5,858 nt of DNA from Betaproteobacteria bacterium (GTDB lineage: Bacteria > Pseudomonadota > Gammaproteobacteria > Burkholderiales > Burkholderiaceae_C), in NCBI GenBank assembly GCA_009927195.1, contig RFNL01000048.1, positions 1 to 5,858 on the forward strand, read 5' to 3'. How positions within the stretch are numbered: position 1 is the stretch's first letter; each line of letters starts with the position of its first letter. The notes under the pieces were generated by a model. It was not told where the DNA came from and searched no databases. It was given only the letters and a program-made list of their open reading frames with translations. Positions 1 to 5,822 of this stretch are shown here, in pieces. A program made the translations under genes and the position numbers.

Positions 1-45
1 ATGGATGTTTTACCGCGGGGCCACAATGCGCTGCAAAAGCCCTCT

Positions 46-51
46 ATTATA
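46..51 (-). promoter_or_regulatory. Candidate leftward promoter (-10 box) for a gene outside the window
   Basis: On the minus strand this reads as a perfect TATAAT box. With a 17-bp spacer the -35 position (about 69-74) reads TGGCGC, a poor match, so the call rests on the -10 box. The roughly 45 bases downstream on the minus strand would be leader, and no start codon of a plausible gene lies inside the window. The inference is a gene to the left of base 1 that is divergent from rlmJ. The first 137 bases hold no other gene I can support. Confidence 0.4.
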
Positions 52-137
52 CAAATTCTCGAACACCAGCGCCAGGTCCTTCCAACGCACACGCTTGGGT
101 GTGCTGCGGGCACAAAGCCAGCAGGTACCATAGTGGC

Positions 138-1055
138 ATGTTCAGTTACCGTCATGCTTACCACGCTGGCAATCATGCCGACGTGCTAAAGCACACGGTT
201 TTGATCGCCATCCTCAAGCATTTGTGTGCCAAAGACACCGAGGTGTTGGCCGTTGACACCCATGCGGGTGCTGGGCTTTACCGCCTGGACAGCGCCGCTG
301 CCCAAACCAGCGGCGAGTCCTCACAAGGTTTGCTGGCCTTGGTGGCGCGCCTGGTGCAGCGCCAGCGGGCCCCCGCAACCGCCCTGCGCGACTACCTGGA
401 CGTGCTGGCCCACTTCAACCCTGATGATGTCTACAAGGTCTACCCCGGTTCGCCGTTTGTCATGCAGCACCTGATGCGGCGCAATGACAAGATCAAACTG
501 TTTGAATGGCATCCCAGCGATGCCCGGGCCTTGGCCGGTCATGTGGACCAATTGCGGGTGGGTCGCCAGGTGGCCGTGCTGCGTGAAGATGGTTTTGTCG
601 GCCTGCGCAAGTTTTTGCCCCCACCCTCGCGGCGGGGTTTGGTGCTGATGGACCCCAGTTACGAGATCAAAACCGACTATGCACGGGTCAGCGAGTGCAT
701 CCAAGACTGCCTGAAACGATTCTCCACGGGCACCTATGCGGTCTGGTACCCCATCATCCCGCGCATGGAAGCCCATGATTTGCCGCGGCGCCTTAAAACC
801 CTCAGCCTGCAAGCGCAAAAACCCTGGTTGCATGCCACGTTGACCATCAAATCAGGGCAGCAAGCCAGCGCCGCTGCCGTCTTGGGCAGCGATGGCAAAC
901 CCAAGCGTCCCGGCCTGGTCGCCAGCGGCATGTTTGTCATCAACCCGCCCTACACCCTGAACGAACTGCTCAAAGCCGCATTGCCCGATATGGTGGATTT
1001 GATGGGCCAGGACCCGCACGCCACCCACAGCCTGGAAGTGGGCGGCACCCACTGA
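138..1055 (+). CDS. rlmJ: 23S rRNA (adenine(2030)-N(6))-methyltransferase RlmJ
   Basis: RlmJ uses S-adenosylmethionine to methylate N6 of A2030 (E. coli numbering) in 23S rRNA, in the cytoplasm. The 305-residue protein opens with the family signature MFSYRHAYHAGNHADVLKH (residues 1-19), which includes the SAM-contacting lysine/histidine pair near residues 18-19. The Rossmann-type DTHAGAG stretch follows at residues 40-46. The catalytic N6-adenine methyltransferase motif is DPSY at residues 172-175, where the E. coli enzyme has DPPY. The C-terminus contains FVINPPYTL (about residues 266-274). The ATG at 138 was chosen because the family N-terminus begins there; the open frame extends back to 99, but those 13 residues are not family-like. 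The ribosome-binding site is weak (GCAGGT, 121-126). The protein is somewhat longer than the roughly 280-residue E. coli RlmJ. It is probably a single-gene unit, divergent from whatever lies to the left. Confidence 0.93.
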   Translation: MFSYRHAYHAGNHADVLKHTVLIAILKHLCAKDTEVLAVDTHAGAGLYRLDSAAAQTSGESSQGLLALVARLVQRQRAPATALRDYLDVLAHFNPDDVYKVYPGSPFVMQHLMRRNDKIKLFEWHPSDARALAGHVDQLRVGRQVAVLREDGFVGLRKFLPPPSRRGLVLMDPSYEIKTDYARVSECIQDCLKRFSTGTYAVWYPIIPRMEAHDLPRRLKTLSLQAQKPWLHATLTIKSGQQASAAAVLGSDGKPKRPGLVASGMFVINPPYTLNELLKAALPDMVDLMGQDPHATHSLEVGGTH

Positions 1056-1069
1056 AACAGCCCCGCCCA

Positions 1070-1093
1070 TTAACCGACCGATCGGTTGGTTAA
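1070..1093. promoter_or_regulatory. Near-perfect 24-bp palindrome, probable PaaR (TetR-family) operator
   Basis: The two half-sites TTAACCGACCGA and TCGGTTGGTTAA are inverted repeats centred between 1081 and 1082, with a single mismatched pair (G at 1076 against T at 1087). The perfect inner core is ACCGATCGGT (1077-1086). The site ends 5 bp before a -10 box and covers the expected -35 position of the paaA promoter, as expected for a repressor that blocks RNA polymerase. In Burkholderia and other betaproteobacteria, the TetR-family repressor PaaR binds an ACCGACCG/CGGTCGGT-type palindrome in front of paa genes and is released by phenylacetyl-CoA. Assignment to PaaR is inference from sequence similarity and position; the regulator gene is not in this window. 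Confidence 0.78.
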
Positions 1094-1104
1094 TTAGTTA
1101 TACT
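1070..1104 (+). promoter_or_regulatory. Probable paaABCDE promoter
   Basis: TATACT at 1099-1104 matches the -10 consensus at five of six positions. At 16-18 bp spacing there is no good -35 hexamer (about 1075-1082 reads CGACCGAT), so the promoter may be intrinsically weak or activator-assisted. The region that would be contacted is instead occupied by the palindrome. Transcription would start near 1110-1112, leaving a leader of about 30 bases before the paaA start. This is the only promoter-like region I see for the five paa genes, which are otherwise overlapping or closely spaced. Confidence 0.6.
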
Positions 1105-1131
1105 GGCCCTTCAAGCCGGGCACTGACCCGC

Positions 1132-1137
1132 AGGAGA
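1132..1137 (+). promoter_or_regulatory. Ribosome-binding site of paaA
   Basis: AGGAGA lies 4 bases before the ATG at 1142 and is a strong Shine-Dalgarno match. It supports the upstream start of PaaA, which gives an N-terminal extension compared with E. coli, over the internal ATG at codon 34. Confidence 0.8.
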
Positions 1138-1141
1138 ACCC

Positions 1142-2149
1142 ATGTACACCCAAGCCCTGGATTTGCCCGATGGCCAAGCCGCCCCGGCGGCCCGCGCAGC
1201 GCCCAGCGACAGCGCACTGCAATCGCACTTTGATGCCAAGATGGAGCGGGACGAAAAAGTCGAGCCCCGCGATTGGATGCCCGACCACTACCGCAAAACC
1301 TTGGTGCGCCAAATCAGCCAGCATGCCCACAGCGAAATCGTGGGTATGTTGCCCGAGGGCAACTGGATCAGCCGCGCCCCCAGCCTGAAACGCAAAGCCA
1401 TCCTCATTGCCAAAGTGCAAGACGAAGGTGGGCACGGCCTGTACCTCTACAGCGCGGCCGAAACCCTGGGCACCAGCCGCGACCAAATGCTGCACGCGCT
1501 GCACACCGGCAAAGCCAAGTACAGCTCGATCTTCAACTACCCCACCCTGACCTGGGCGGATGTGGGTGTGATCGGTTGGTTGGTGGATGGCGCGGCCATC
1601 ATGAACCAAATCCCTTTGTGCCGCTGTTCATACGGCCCTTATGCCCGCGCCATGGTGCGCATTTGCAAGGAAGAGTCGTTTCACCAGCGCCAAGGCTATG
1701 AATCCTTGCTGGTGATGATGCAAGGCACTGACGCGCAAAAAGCCATGGTGCAAGACGCGGTCAACCGCTGGTGGTGGAAATGCTTGGCCATGTTTGGGCC
1801 GCCCGATGCCGACAGCCCCAATTCGGCGCAAAGCCAGCGCTGGGGCATCAAGCGCATCAGCAACGACGATTTGCGCCAAAGCTTCATCGATGCCACTGTG
1901 CCGCAAGCCCAGGTTTTGGGGGTGACCCTGCCCGACCCCGACTTGAAGTGGAACGAGGCGCGCCAGCATTACGACCACGGGGCGATTGACTGGGATGAGT
2001 TTTGGTCCACCGTCAATGGCAACGGGCCGTGCAACAAAGAACGCCTGGCCACCCGCGTGGCGGCCTGGGAAGAAGGCGCTTGGGTGCGCGAAGCGGCCCT
2101 GGCCCACGCCCGCAAACAGCAAGCGCGCGCCCTGAAGGAGGCCGCATGA
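1142..2149 (+). CDS. paaA: Ring-1,2-phenylacetyl-CoA epoxidase, catalytic diiron subunit PaaA
   Basis: PaaA is the oxygenase alpha subunit of the bacterial multicomponent monooxygenase that converts phenylacetyl-CoA to its ring-1,2-epoxide with O2 and electrons from PaaE. The 335-residue protein is a ferritin-like helical protein with the complete diiron ligand set. I see E65 (HSEIVGMLPEGNW), E95 and H98 (QDEGGHGLYLY), D149 (GWLVDG), and E178 and H181 (KEESFH). Their spacing matches the ligands I recall for E. coli PaaA with a constant offset of 23 residues, so the active site looks intact. The first 23 or so residues are an Ala/Pro-rich extension relative to E. coli, supported by the Shine-Dalgarno sequence in front of the first ATG. 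It is the first gene of the operon; its TGA overlaps the ATG of paaB. Confidence 0.97.
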   Translation: MYTQALDLPDGQAAPAARAAPSDSALQSHFDAKMERDEKVEPRDWMPDHYRKTLVRQISQHAHSEIVGMLPEGNWISRAPSLKRKAILIAKVQDEGGHGLYLYSAAETLGTSRDQMLHALHTGKAKYSSIFNYPTLTWADVGVIGWLVDGAAIMNQIPLCRCSYGPYARAMVRICKEESFHQRQGYESLLVMMQGTDAQKAMVQDAVNRWWWKCLAMFGPPDADSPNSAQSQRWGIKRISNDDLRQSFIDATVPQAQVLGVTLPDPDLKWNEARQHYDHGAIDWDEFWSTVNGNGPCNKERLATRVAAWEEGAWVREAALAHARKQQARALKEAA

Positions 2150-2469
2150 ATGAGCCCACCGACAAGAGCCCCCAGGCCCTCAAACCCCTGCACGAATGGC
2201 CGCTTTGGGAAGTGTTTGTGCGCAGCAAACAAGGCCTGGAGCACAAACACTGCGGCAGCTTGCATGCCAGCGATGCCCACCATGCACTGCAACTGGCGCG
2301 CGATGTCTATACCCGCCGGCAAGAAGGCGTGAGCATTTGGGTCGTGCCCTCCCAAGCCATCACCGCCAGCCAACCCAATGACAAGGCCGAATTTTTTGAC
2401 CCATCGGCCGACAAAATTTACCGCCACCCCACGTTTTATGCCATCCCCGACGAAGTGGGGCACATGTGA
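2146..2469 (+). CDS. paaB: Ring-1,2-phenylacetyl-CoA epoxidase subunit PaaB
   Basis: PaaB is the small non-catalytic subunit that bridges PaaAC dimers in the epoxidase complex. The 107-residue protein carries the family core WPLWEVFVRSKQGLEHKH (about residues 17-34), then YTRRQEGVSIWVV, ASQP and the C-terminal FFDPSADKIYRHPTFYAIPD. It is about a dozen residues longer at the N-terminus than the roughly 95-residue E. coli protein. The ATG at 2146 overlaps the paaA stop (ATGA) and has a strong Shine-Dalgarno, AAGGAGG at 2135-2141, inside the end of paaA. A second ATG at 2150 is out of frame. The 4-base overlap implies translational coupling with paaA. Confidence 0.96.
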   Translation: MNEPTDKSPQALKPLHEWPLWEVFVRSKQGLEHKHCGSLHASDAHHALQLARDVYTRRQEGVSIWVVPSQAITASQPNDKAEFFDPSADKIYRHPTFYAIPDEVGHM

Positions 2470-3266
2470 GCACGTCGGTGCCCTCCACCGCCCCTGTGGC
2501 CTACGTGCTGCAACTGGCCGACAACGCACTGGTGCTGGGCCAGCGCAACGCCGAGTGGTGCGGCCATGGCCCGGCGCTGGAAGAAGACATTGCCTTGGCC
2601 AACAACAGCCTGGACCTGATTGGCCAAGCCCGCATGCTCTACAGCCTGGCTGCCCCGATGGTGGATGCAGCGGCCAGCGAAGACCACTTGGCTTACTGGC
2701 GCGACCCCGAAGCGTTTCGCAACTACACCCTGCTGGAATTGCCCCACCACGGCCCATTGGCGCCCAACGCGCGCCAAGCGCGTGACTTTGCCACCACCAT
2801 CGTGCGCAACTTTCTGTTCAGCAACCTGATGGTCGGGGTGTGGGCCCAATTGCAAAACGCGGCCGATGCCCAACTGGCCGCCATCGCGGCCAAAGCCATC
2901 AAAGAAACCCGTTACCACCTGCGCCATGCCCACGATTGGGTGGTGCGCATGGGCGACGGTACCGACACATCACATGCGCGGGCGCAAGCCGCACTCGACC
3001 ACCTCATGCCCTACACCCAAGAGTTCTGGACCCACTGCGTGGCCGAGCAAGCCGCCATGGATGCGGGCATGGGTCTGGACTTGGCCGCCTTGCATGGCCC
3101 TTGGCAAGCGCAACTGGCCGATACCCTGGCCCAGGCCCAGCTCCAACTCAGCCCGGTGCAAGGCTTTGTGTCGGGCGGTAAAAACGGCAGCCACTCCGAG
3201 CACCTGTGCTATTTGCTGCAAGAGATGCAATCACTGGCGCGCGCCCATCCGCAGGCGGTCTGGTGA
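2466..3266 (+). CDS. paaC: Ring-1,2-phenylacetyl-CoA epoxidase structural subunit PaaC
   Basis: PaaC is the ferritin-like partner of PaaA. It forms the PaaAC heterodimer that binds phenylacetyl-CoA and supports the PaaA diiron centre, and it is not itself the catalytic subunit. The 266-residue protein shows the family motifs YVLQLADNALVLGQRNAEW (residues 13-31), LEEDIALANNSLDLIGQAR (38-56), FLFSNLMVGVW (116-126) and KETRYHLRHAHDWVVRMGDG (146-165), with MPYTQEFW at 181-188. The start is a GTG at 2466 that overlaps the paaB stop (GTGA). The ATG two bases earlier is the last sense codon of paaB. There is only a weak upstream Shine-Dalgarno (GTGGGG, about 2455-2460), so initiation probably relies on coupling to paaB termination. 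A later start is possible but would cut conserved sequence. Confidence 0.95.
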   Translation: MSTSVPSTAPVAYVLQLADNALVLGQRNAEWCGHGPALEEDIALANNSLDLIGQARMLYSLAAPMVDAAASEDHLAYWRDPEAFRNYTLLELPHHGPLAPNARQARDFATTIVRNFLFSNLMVGVWAQLQNAADAQLAAIAAKAIKETRYHLRHAHDWVVRMGDGTDTSHARAQAALDHLMPYTQEFWTHCVAEQAAMDAGMGLDLAALHGPWQAQLADTLAQAQLQLSPVQGFVSGGKNGSHSEHLCYLLQEMQSLARAHPQAVW

Positions 3267-3273
3267 ACTGCCC

Positions 3274-3780
3274 ATGAGCCAGCCCATGGAGCAAGCCATC
3301 TGGCAATGCCTGGCCCCTTTGAGCGACCCCGAAATCCCTGTGGTAAGTCTTCGCGACATGGGTATCTTGCGCGAAGTGCGGCAAGTGCAATCCGAATGGC
3401 AGGTGGTCATCACCCCCACTTACAGCGGCTGCCCGGCAATGGACCAGATCGAAGCCGATGTGCGCCACGCCTTGCAACAAGCGGGTTTGAATGCCCAAGT
3501 CATCATCCAACTTGCGCCCGCATGGACCACCGACTGGATGACCCTTTTGGCCCACCAACAACTGCGCGACTACGGCATAGCCCCGCCGTGCAGCAGCGCA
3601 CCCGATGGCCACACCCACAAGCTGCGCTTTGTGCGCCAACGCACCACCCATTCAGTGGCCTGCCCTCGCTGTGGGTCGAGCCAAACCACCGAGGTCTCGC
3701 ACTTTGGCTCCACCGCTTGCAAGGCTTTGTACAAATGCCTGTCTTGCCTGGAACCGTTTGACCACTTCAAACCCCACTGA
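3274..3780 (+). CDS. paaD: Phenylacetyl-CoA epoxidase accessory protein PaaD (MIP18/DUF59 plus C-terminal Cys-rich domain)
   Basis: PaaD is needed for full activity of the epoxidase in vivo but is not part of the purified PaaABCE complex. It is thought to help assemble a metal or Fe-S centre. The 168-residue protein has an N-terminal MIP18/DUF59 domain (about residues 5-95) with the DPEIPVVSLRDMGIL start and TPTYSGCPAMD carrying the conserved Cys53. The tail is cysteine-rich: Cys130 and Cys133 (CPRC), Cys149, then Cys155 and Cys158 (CLSC), ending in EPFDHFK, and probably binds zinc or an Fe-S cluster. The ATG at 3274 lies 7 bases after the paaC stop without a clear Shine-Dalgarno. The open frame runs far upstream inside paaC, but that part is not PaaD-like. 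An alternative ATG at 3286 would keep the whole domain. Confidence 0.94.
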   Translation: MSQPMEQAIWQCLAPLSDPEIPVVSLRDMGILREVRQVQSEWQVVITPTYSGCPAMDQIEADVRHALQQAGLNAQVIIQLAPAWTTDWMTLLAHQQLRDYGIAPPCSSAPDGHTHKLRFVRQRTTHSVACPRCGSSQTTEVSHFGSTACKALYKCLSCLEPFDHFKPH

Positions 3781-3813
3781 AGCCCGGCCACCACACCCCC
3801 AGCCTTTCGGACC

Positions 3814-4896
3814 ATGAGCCCCGCTACCCGCTTTCACGACCTGGCCGTTGCCCGCACCACCCCCGATACACCTGGCTCGGTGTGCATCAGCCTGCATGTG
3901 CCAGCGGCGCTGCGATCCAGCTTTGCTTTTCAGCCTGGTCAGTTCATCACCGTTCGGGCCAATATCGCGGGTCAAGACCTGCGGCGCAGTTATTCGATTT
4001 GCAGCACCCCGCAAGGGCTGAATGAGCGCGGCGAGATCGACATCGGCGTGCGCCAGGTCGAGGGGGGCGTGTTCTCCCGTTGGGCCAACACCCAGTTGCA
4101 AGCGGGCATGACTCTGGCGTGCATGCCACCCGATGGGCGCTTTGTGGTGCAACGGCTGCGCGCCATCCACCGCGTGGGTTTTGCCGCTGGCTCGGGCATC
4201 ACGCCGATTTTGTCCATCCTGCGCCACAGCTTGGAGACATCGGCGGACAGCCGCTTCACCTTGGTCTATGGCAACCGGCGCTTGGGCCATGTGATGTTCA
4301 ACGAAGCCTTGCAAGACCTCAAAGACCGCTACACCCACCGCTTCACCCTGATCCACATTCTCTCGCGTCAGGCGCAAGAAGTACCTTTGCTAGAAGGCCG
4401 TATCGATGCCGCCAAGGTCCACGCCTTGATCGATGCATTTTTGCCTGTGCCCAGCATGGACGAAGTGTTTGTCTGCGGCCCCGAGCCCATGATCGAGGCC
4501 ACTGAAATCGCATTGCGCCAAGCCGGTGTCAAGCCCGACCGCATCCACAGCGAACGCTTCACCAGCCTCACCCCGGTGCGGCCCCTGCCCCCACGCACAG
4601 CAACCCCACACAACAACGCCAAGCCCATCACCGTGGTGCTCGATGGCAAGTCGCATGTGTTGGACATGACCCCCCACCTGCATGTGCTCGACGCCGCCAT
4701 CGAAGCTGGATTGGACGTGCCCCACTCCTGCAAAGCAGGCGTGTGTTGCACCTGTCGGGGCAAGGTCCTGCAAGGCAGCGTGCAAATGGACAAAAACTTC
4801 ACCCTGAGCCAGGCCGAATGCGCCCAAGGTTTTGTGCTGACCTGTCAAGCGCGCCCCACCAGCGCAGATGTGGTGGTCAGCTACGACGAACGCTAG
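3814..4896 (+). CDS. paaE: Phenylacetyl-CoA epoxidase NADPH-dependent reductase PaaE
   Basis: PaaE moves electrons from NADPH through FAD and a plant-type [2Fe-2S] cluster to the diiron site of PaaA. The 360-residue protein has three domains in order. The first is an FAD-binding barrel with PGQF (residues 41-44) and the RSYS flavin motif (58-61). The second is an NAD(P)-binding domain with GSGITP (126-131) and VCGPEPM (about 220-226). The third is a C-terminal ferredoxin domain with cluster ligands Cys306, Cys311, Cys314 and Cys344 in the pattern C-x4-C-x2-C-x29-C. All cofactor motifs are intact and the length fits the family. The ATG at 3814 lies 33 bases after paaD, in the same reading frame, with no good Shine-Dalgarno. 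It is the last gene of the operon; its stop is 25 bases from the end of the convergent metF. Confidence 0.96.
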   Translation: MSPATRFHDLAVARTTPDTPGSVCISLHVPAALRSSFAFQPGQFITVRANIAGQDLRRSYSICSTPQGLNERGEIDIGVRQVEGGVFSRWANTQLQAGMTLACMPPDGRFVVQRLRAIHRVGFAAGSGITPILSILRHSLETSADSRFTLVYGNRRLGHVMFNEALQDLKDRYTHRFTLIHILSRQAQEVPLLEGRIDAAKVHALIDAFLPVPSMDEVFVCGPEPMIEATEIALRQAGVKPDRIHSERFTSLTPVRPLPPRTATPHNNAKPITVVLDGKSHVLDMTPHLHVLDAAIEAGLDVPHSCKAGVCCTCRGKVLQGSVQMDKNFTLSQAECAQGFVLTCQARPTSADVVVSYDER

Positions 4897-4921
4897 GCCA
4901 AGCCTCGCAGCGGCCAGGCCC

Positions 4922-5758
4922 TCAGGCCAAGCGCTCCAGCAAGGCCAATGCAGGCGCGCTTTGGTTCATGGTGTAGATGTGCAAGCCTGGCGCCCCACCT
5001 TGGCGCAATTGCTCGCACAAATCCGCCACCACATCCAAACCAAAGGCCTTGATCGACTCGGTATCGTCGCCAAAGCTTTGCAAGCGCAAGCGAATCCAAC
5101 GCGGAATTTCTGCCCCACAGGCATCTGAAAACCGCATCAATTGGGTGGAACTGATGATGGGCATGATGCCCGGTACCACCGGAATATCCACCCCATGGTG
5201 CTGCACATCTTCCAAAAAGCGAAAGTAGGCATCGCTGTTGAAAAAATACTGGGTGATGGCCGAACTGGCACCCGCACGCACCTTGGTCACAAAGGCCTGC
5301 AGGTCGGCCTGCGGCGACTTGGCCTGGGGATGCACCTCGGGGTAACAACCCACTTCGATGTGAAAGTGGTCCCCGGTTTCTGCGCGGATGAAAGCCACCA
5401 ACTCGCTGGCATAGCGGAACTCACCAAAGGTGCCGTGACCGCTGGGCAAGTCGCCGCGCAACGCCACCATGCGGCCAATGCCCGATGCCTGGAACTGCGC
5501 CAGTTGCACCCGCACGCTGTCGCGGGTGGCACCAATGCATGAAAAATGCGGCGCCGCATCATGACCCTCGGCCAAGATGGCCTGAACCTGTTGCAAGGTT
5601 CCTTCTTGGGTGGAACCCCCAGCACCATAGGTGACGCTGAAAAAAGCCGGTTGGACAGCATACAAGGCATGCCGCACCTGTACCAATTTTTCCGCACCCG
5701 CTGGTGTTTTGGGCGGAAAAAATTCAAAGCTGATGGGAAAAGGGATTGGGGTGCGCAT
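4922..5758 (-). CDS. metF: 5,10-methylenetetrahydrofolate reductase (NAD(P)H, FAD) MetF
   Basis: MetF reduces 5,10-methylene-THF to 5-methyl-THF, the methyl donor for remethylating homocysteine to methionine. The 278-residue protein is a TIM-barrel flavoprotein with all family blocks: SFEFFPPKT containing the catalytic Glu12 (E. coli Glu28), VTYGAGGS (residues 42-49), ALRGD with Asp103 near the flavin (E. coli Asp120), EVGCYPEVHP (135-144), ITQYFFN (168-174) and PVVPGIMPI (193-201). The start at 5758 was chosen because GGAGGG lies 4 bases upstream and the protein then begins just before the catalytic strand. A longer TTG-started frame from 5809 adds 17 non-family residues. The gene lies 64 bp downstream of ahcY on the same strand and is probably co-transcribed with it in a methyl-cycle unit. 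Confidence 0.96.
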   Translation of the reverse strand: MRTPIPFPISFEFFPPKTPAGAEKLVQVRHALYAVQPAFFSVTYGAGGSTQEGTLQQVQAILAEGHDAAPHFSCIGATRDSVRVQLAQFQASGIGRMVALRGDLPSGHGTFGEFRYASELVAFIRAETGDHFHIEVGCYPEVHPQAKSPQADLQAFVTKVRAGASSAITQYFFNSDAYFRFLEDVQHHGVDIPVVPGIMPIISSTQLMRFSDACGAEIPRWIRLRLQSFGDDTESIKAFGLDVVADLCEQLRQGGAPGLHIYTMNQSAPALALLERLA

Positions 5759-5762
5759 GCAA

Positions 5763-5768
5763 CCCTCC
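5763..5768 (-). promoter_or_regulatory. Ribosome-binding site that fixes the metF start
   Basis: The minus strand reads GGAGGG followed by TTGC and ATG. This strong, well-spaced Shine-Dalgarno supports initiation at 5758 and argues against the longer TTG-started frame beginning at 5809. Confidence 0.85.
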
Positions 5769-5776
5769 AAGCGTGA

Positions 5777-5816
5777 AAGGCCTGGCTGCAGGCCCTCGAC
5801 ATGCGCCAAGGGCCTG
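5777..5816 (-). other. Two overlapping, mutually exclusive hairpins in the ahcY-metF gap
   Basis: Read as minus-strand RNA, CAGGCCCU (5816-5809) can pair perfectly with AGGGCCUG (5796-5789) around a 12-base loop. The 3' arm can instead form a second stem: GGCCU (5794-5790) with AGGCC (5783-5779), extended by a G-U and an A-U pair and followed by UUUC. Both cannot form at once. The second stem resembles a short, weak intrinsic terminator. The pairing is directly visible; a role in attenuating or processing the ahcY-metF transcript is inference, and GGCC-rich sequence can give such pairings by chance. Confidence 0.35.
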
Positions 5817-5822
5817 AGCGCT

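Noticed and set aside
1..189. 62-codon plus-strand frame starting at base 1
   Set aside because: No ribosome-binding site is visible, it overlaps the rlmJ start in another frame, and its composition is not protein-like.
321..833. 170-codon minus-strand frame inside rlmJ
   Set aside because: It is a shadow of the rlmJ coding frame with no independent start signal or motif.
1038..1068. Possible rlmJ terminator: GTGGG/CCCAC hairpin (1038-1052) or GGGCGG/CCGCCC pairing (1040-1045 with 1063-1068)
   Set aside because: No run of T follows either structure, and most of the hairpin lies inside the rlmJ coding end, so an intrinsic terminator is not supported.
1969..2757. 262-codon minus-strand frame across paaA-paaC
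   Set aside because: It lies wholly antisense to three clear paa genes. Such long shadow frames are typical of GC-rich codon bias, and it has no recognisable motif.
2866..3273. N-terminal extension of the paaD frame into paaC
   Set aside because: The extra 136 codons overlap paaC in another frame and do not resemble PaaD. The family start matches the ATG at 3274.
3652..4377. 241-codon minus-strand frame across paaD-paaE
   Set aside because: It is antisense to well-conserved coding sequence, with low-complexity composition and no family motif.
4897..4921. Bidirectional terminator between the convergent paaE and metF
   Set aside because: The 25 bp are rich in GGCC and include a direct repeat (AGGCCAAGC at 4895-4903 and 4924-4932), but I see no stable stem followed by a T tract on either strand.
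5759..5809. 17-residue N-terminal extension of MetF from a TTG codon
   Set aside because: The ATG at 5758 has a strong Shine-Dalgarno and matches the family start. The extension overlaps the ahcY-metF hairpins.
5759..5822. SAH riboswitch between ahcY and metF
   Set aside because: The known SAH riboswitch class lies upstream of ahcY, and this gap is too short and lacks a recognisable match. Only simple hairpins are visible.
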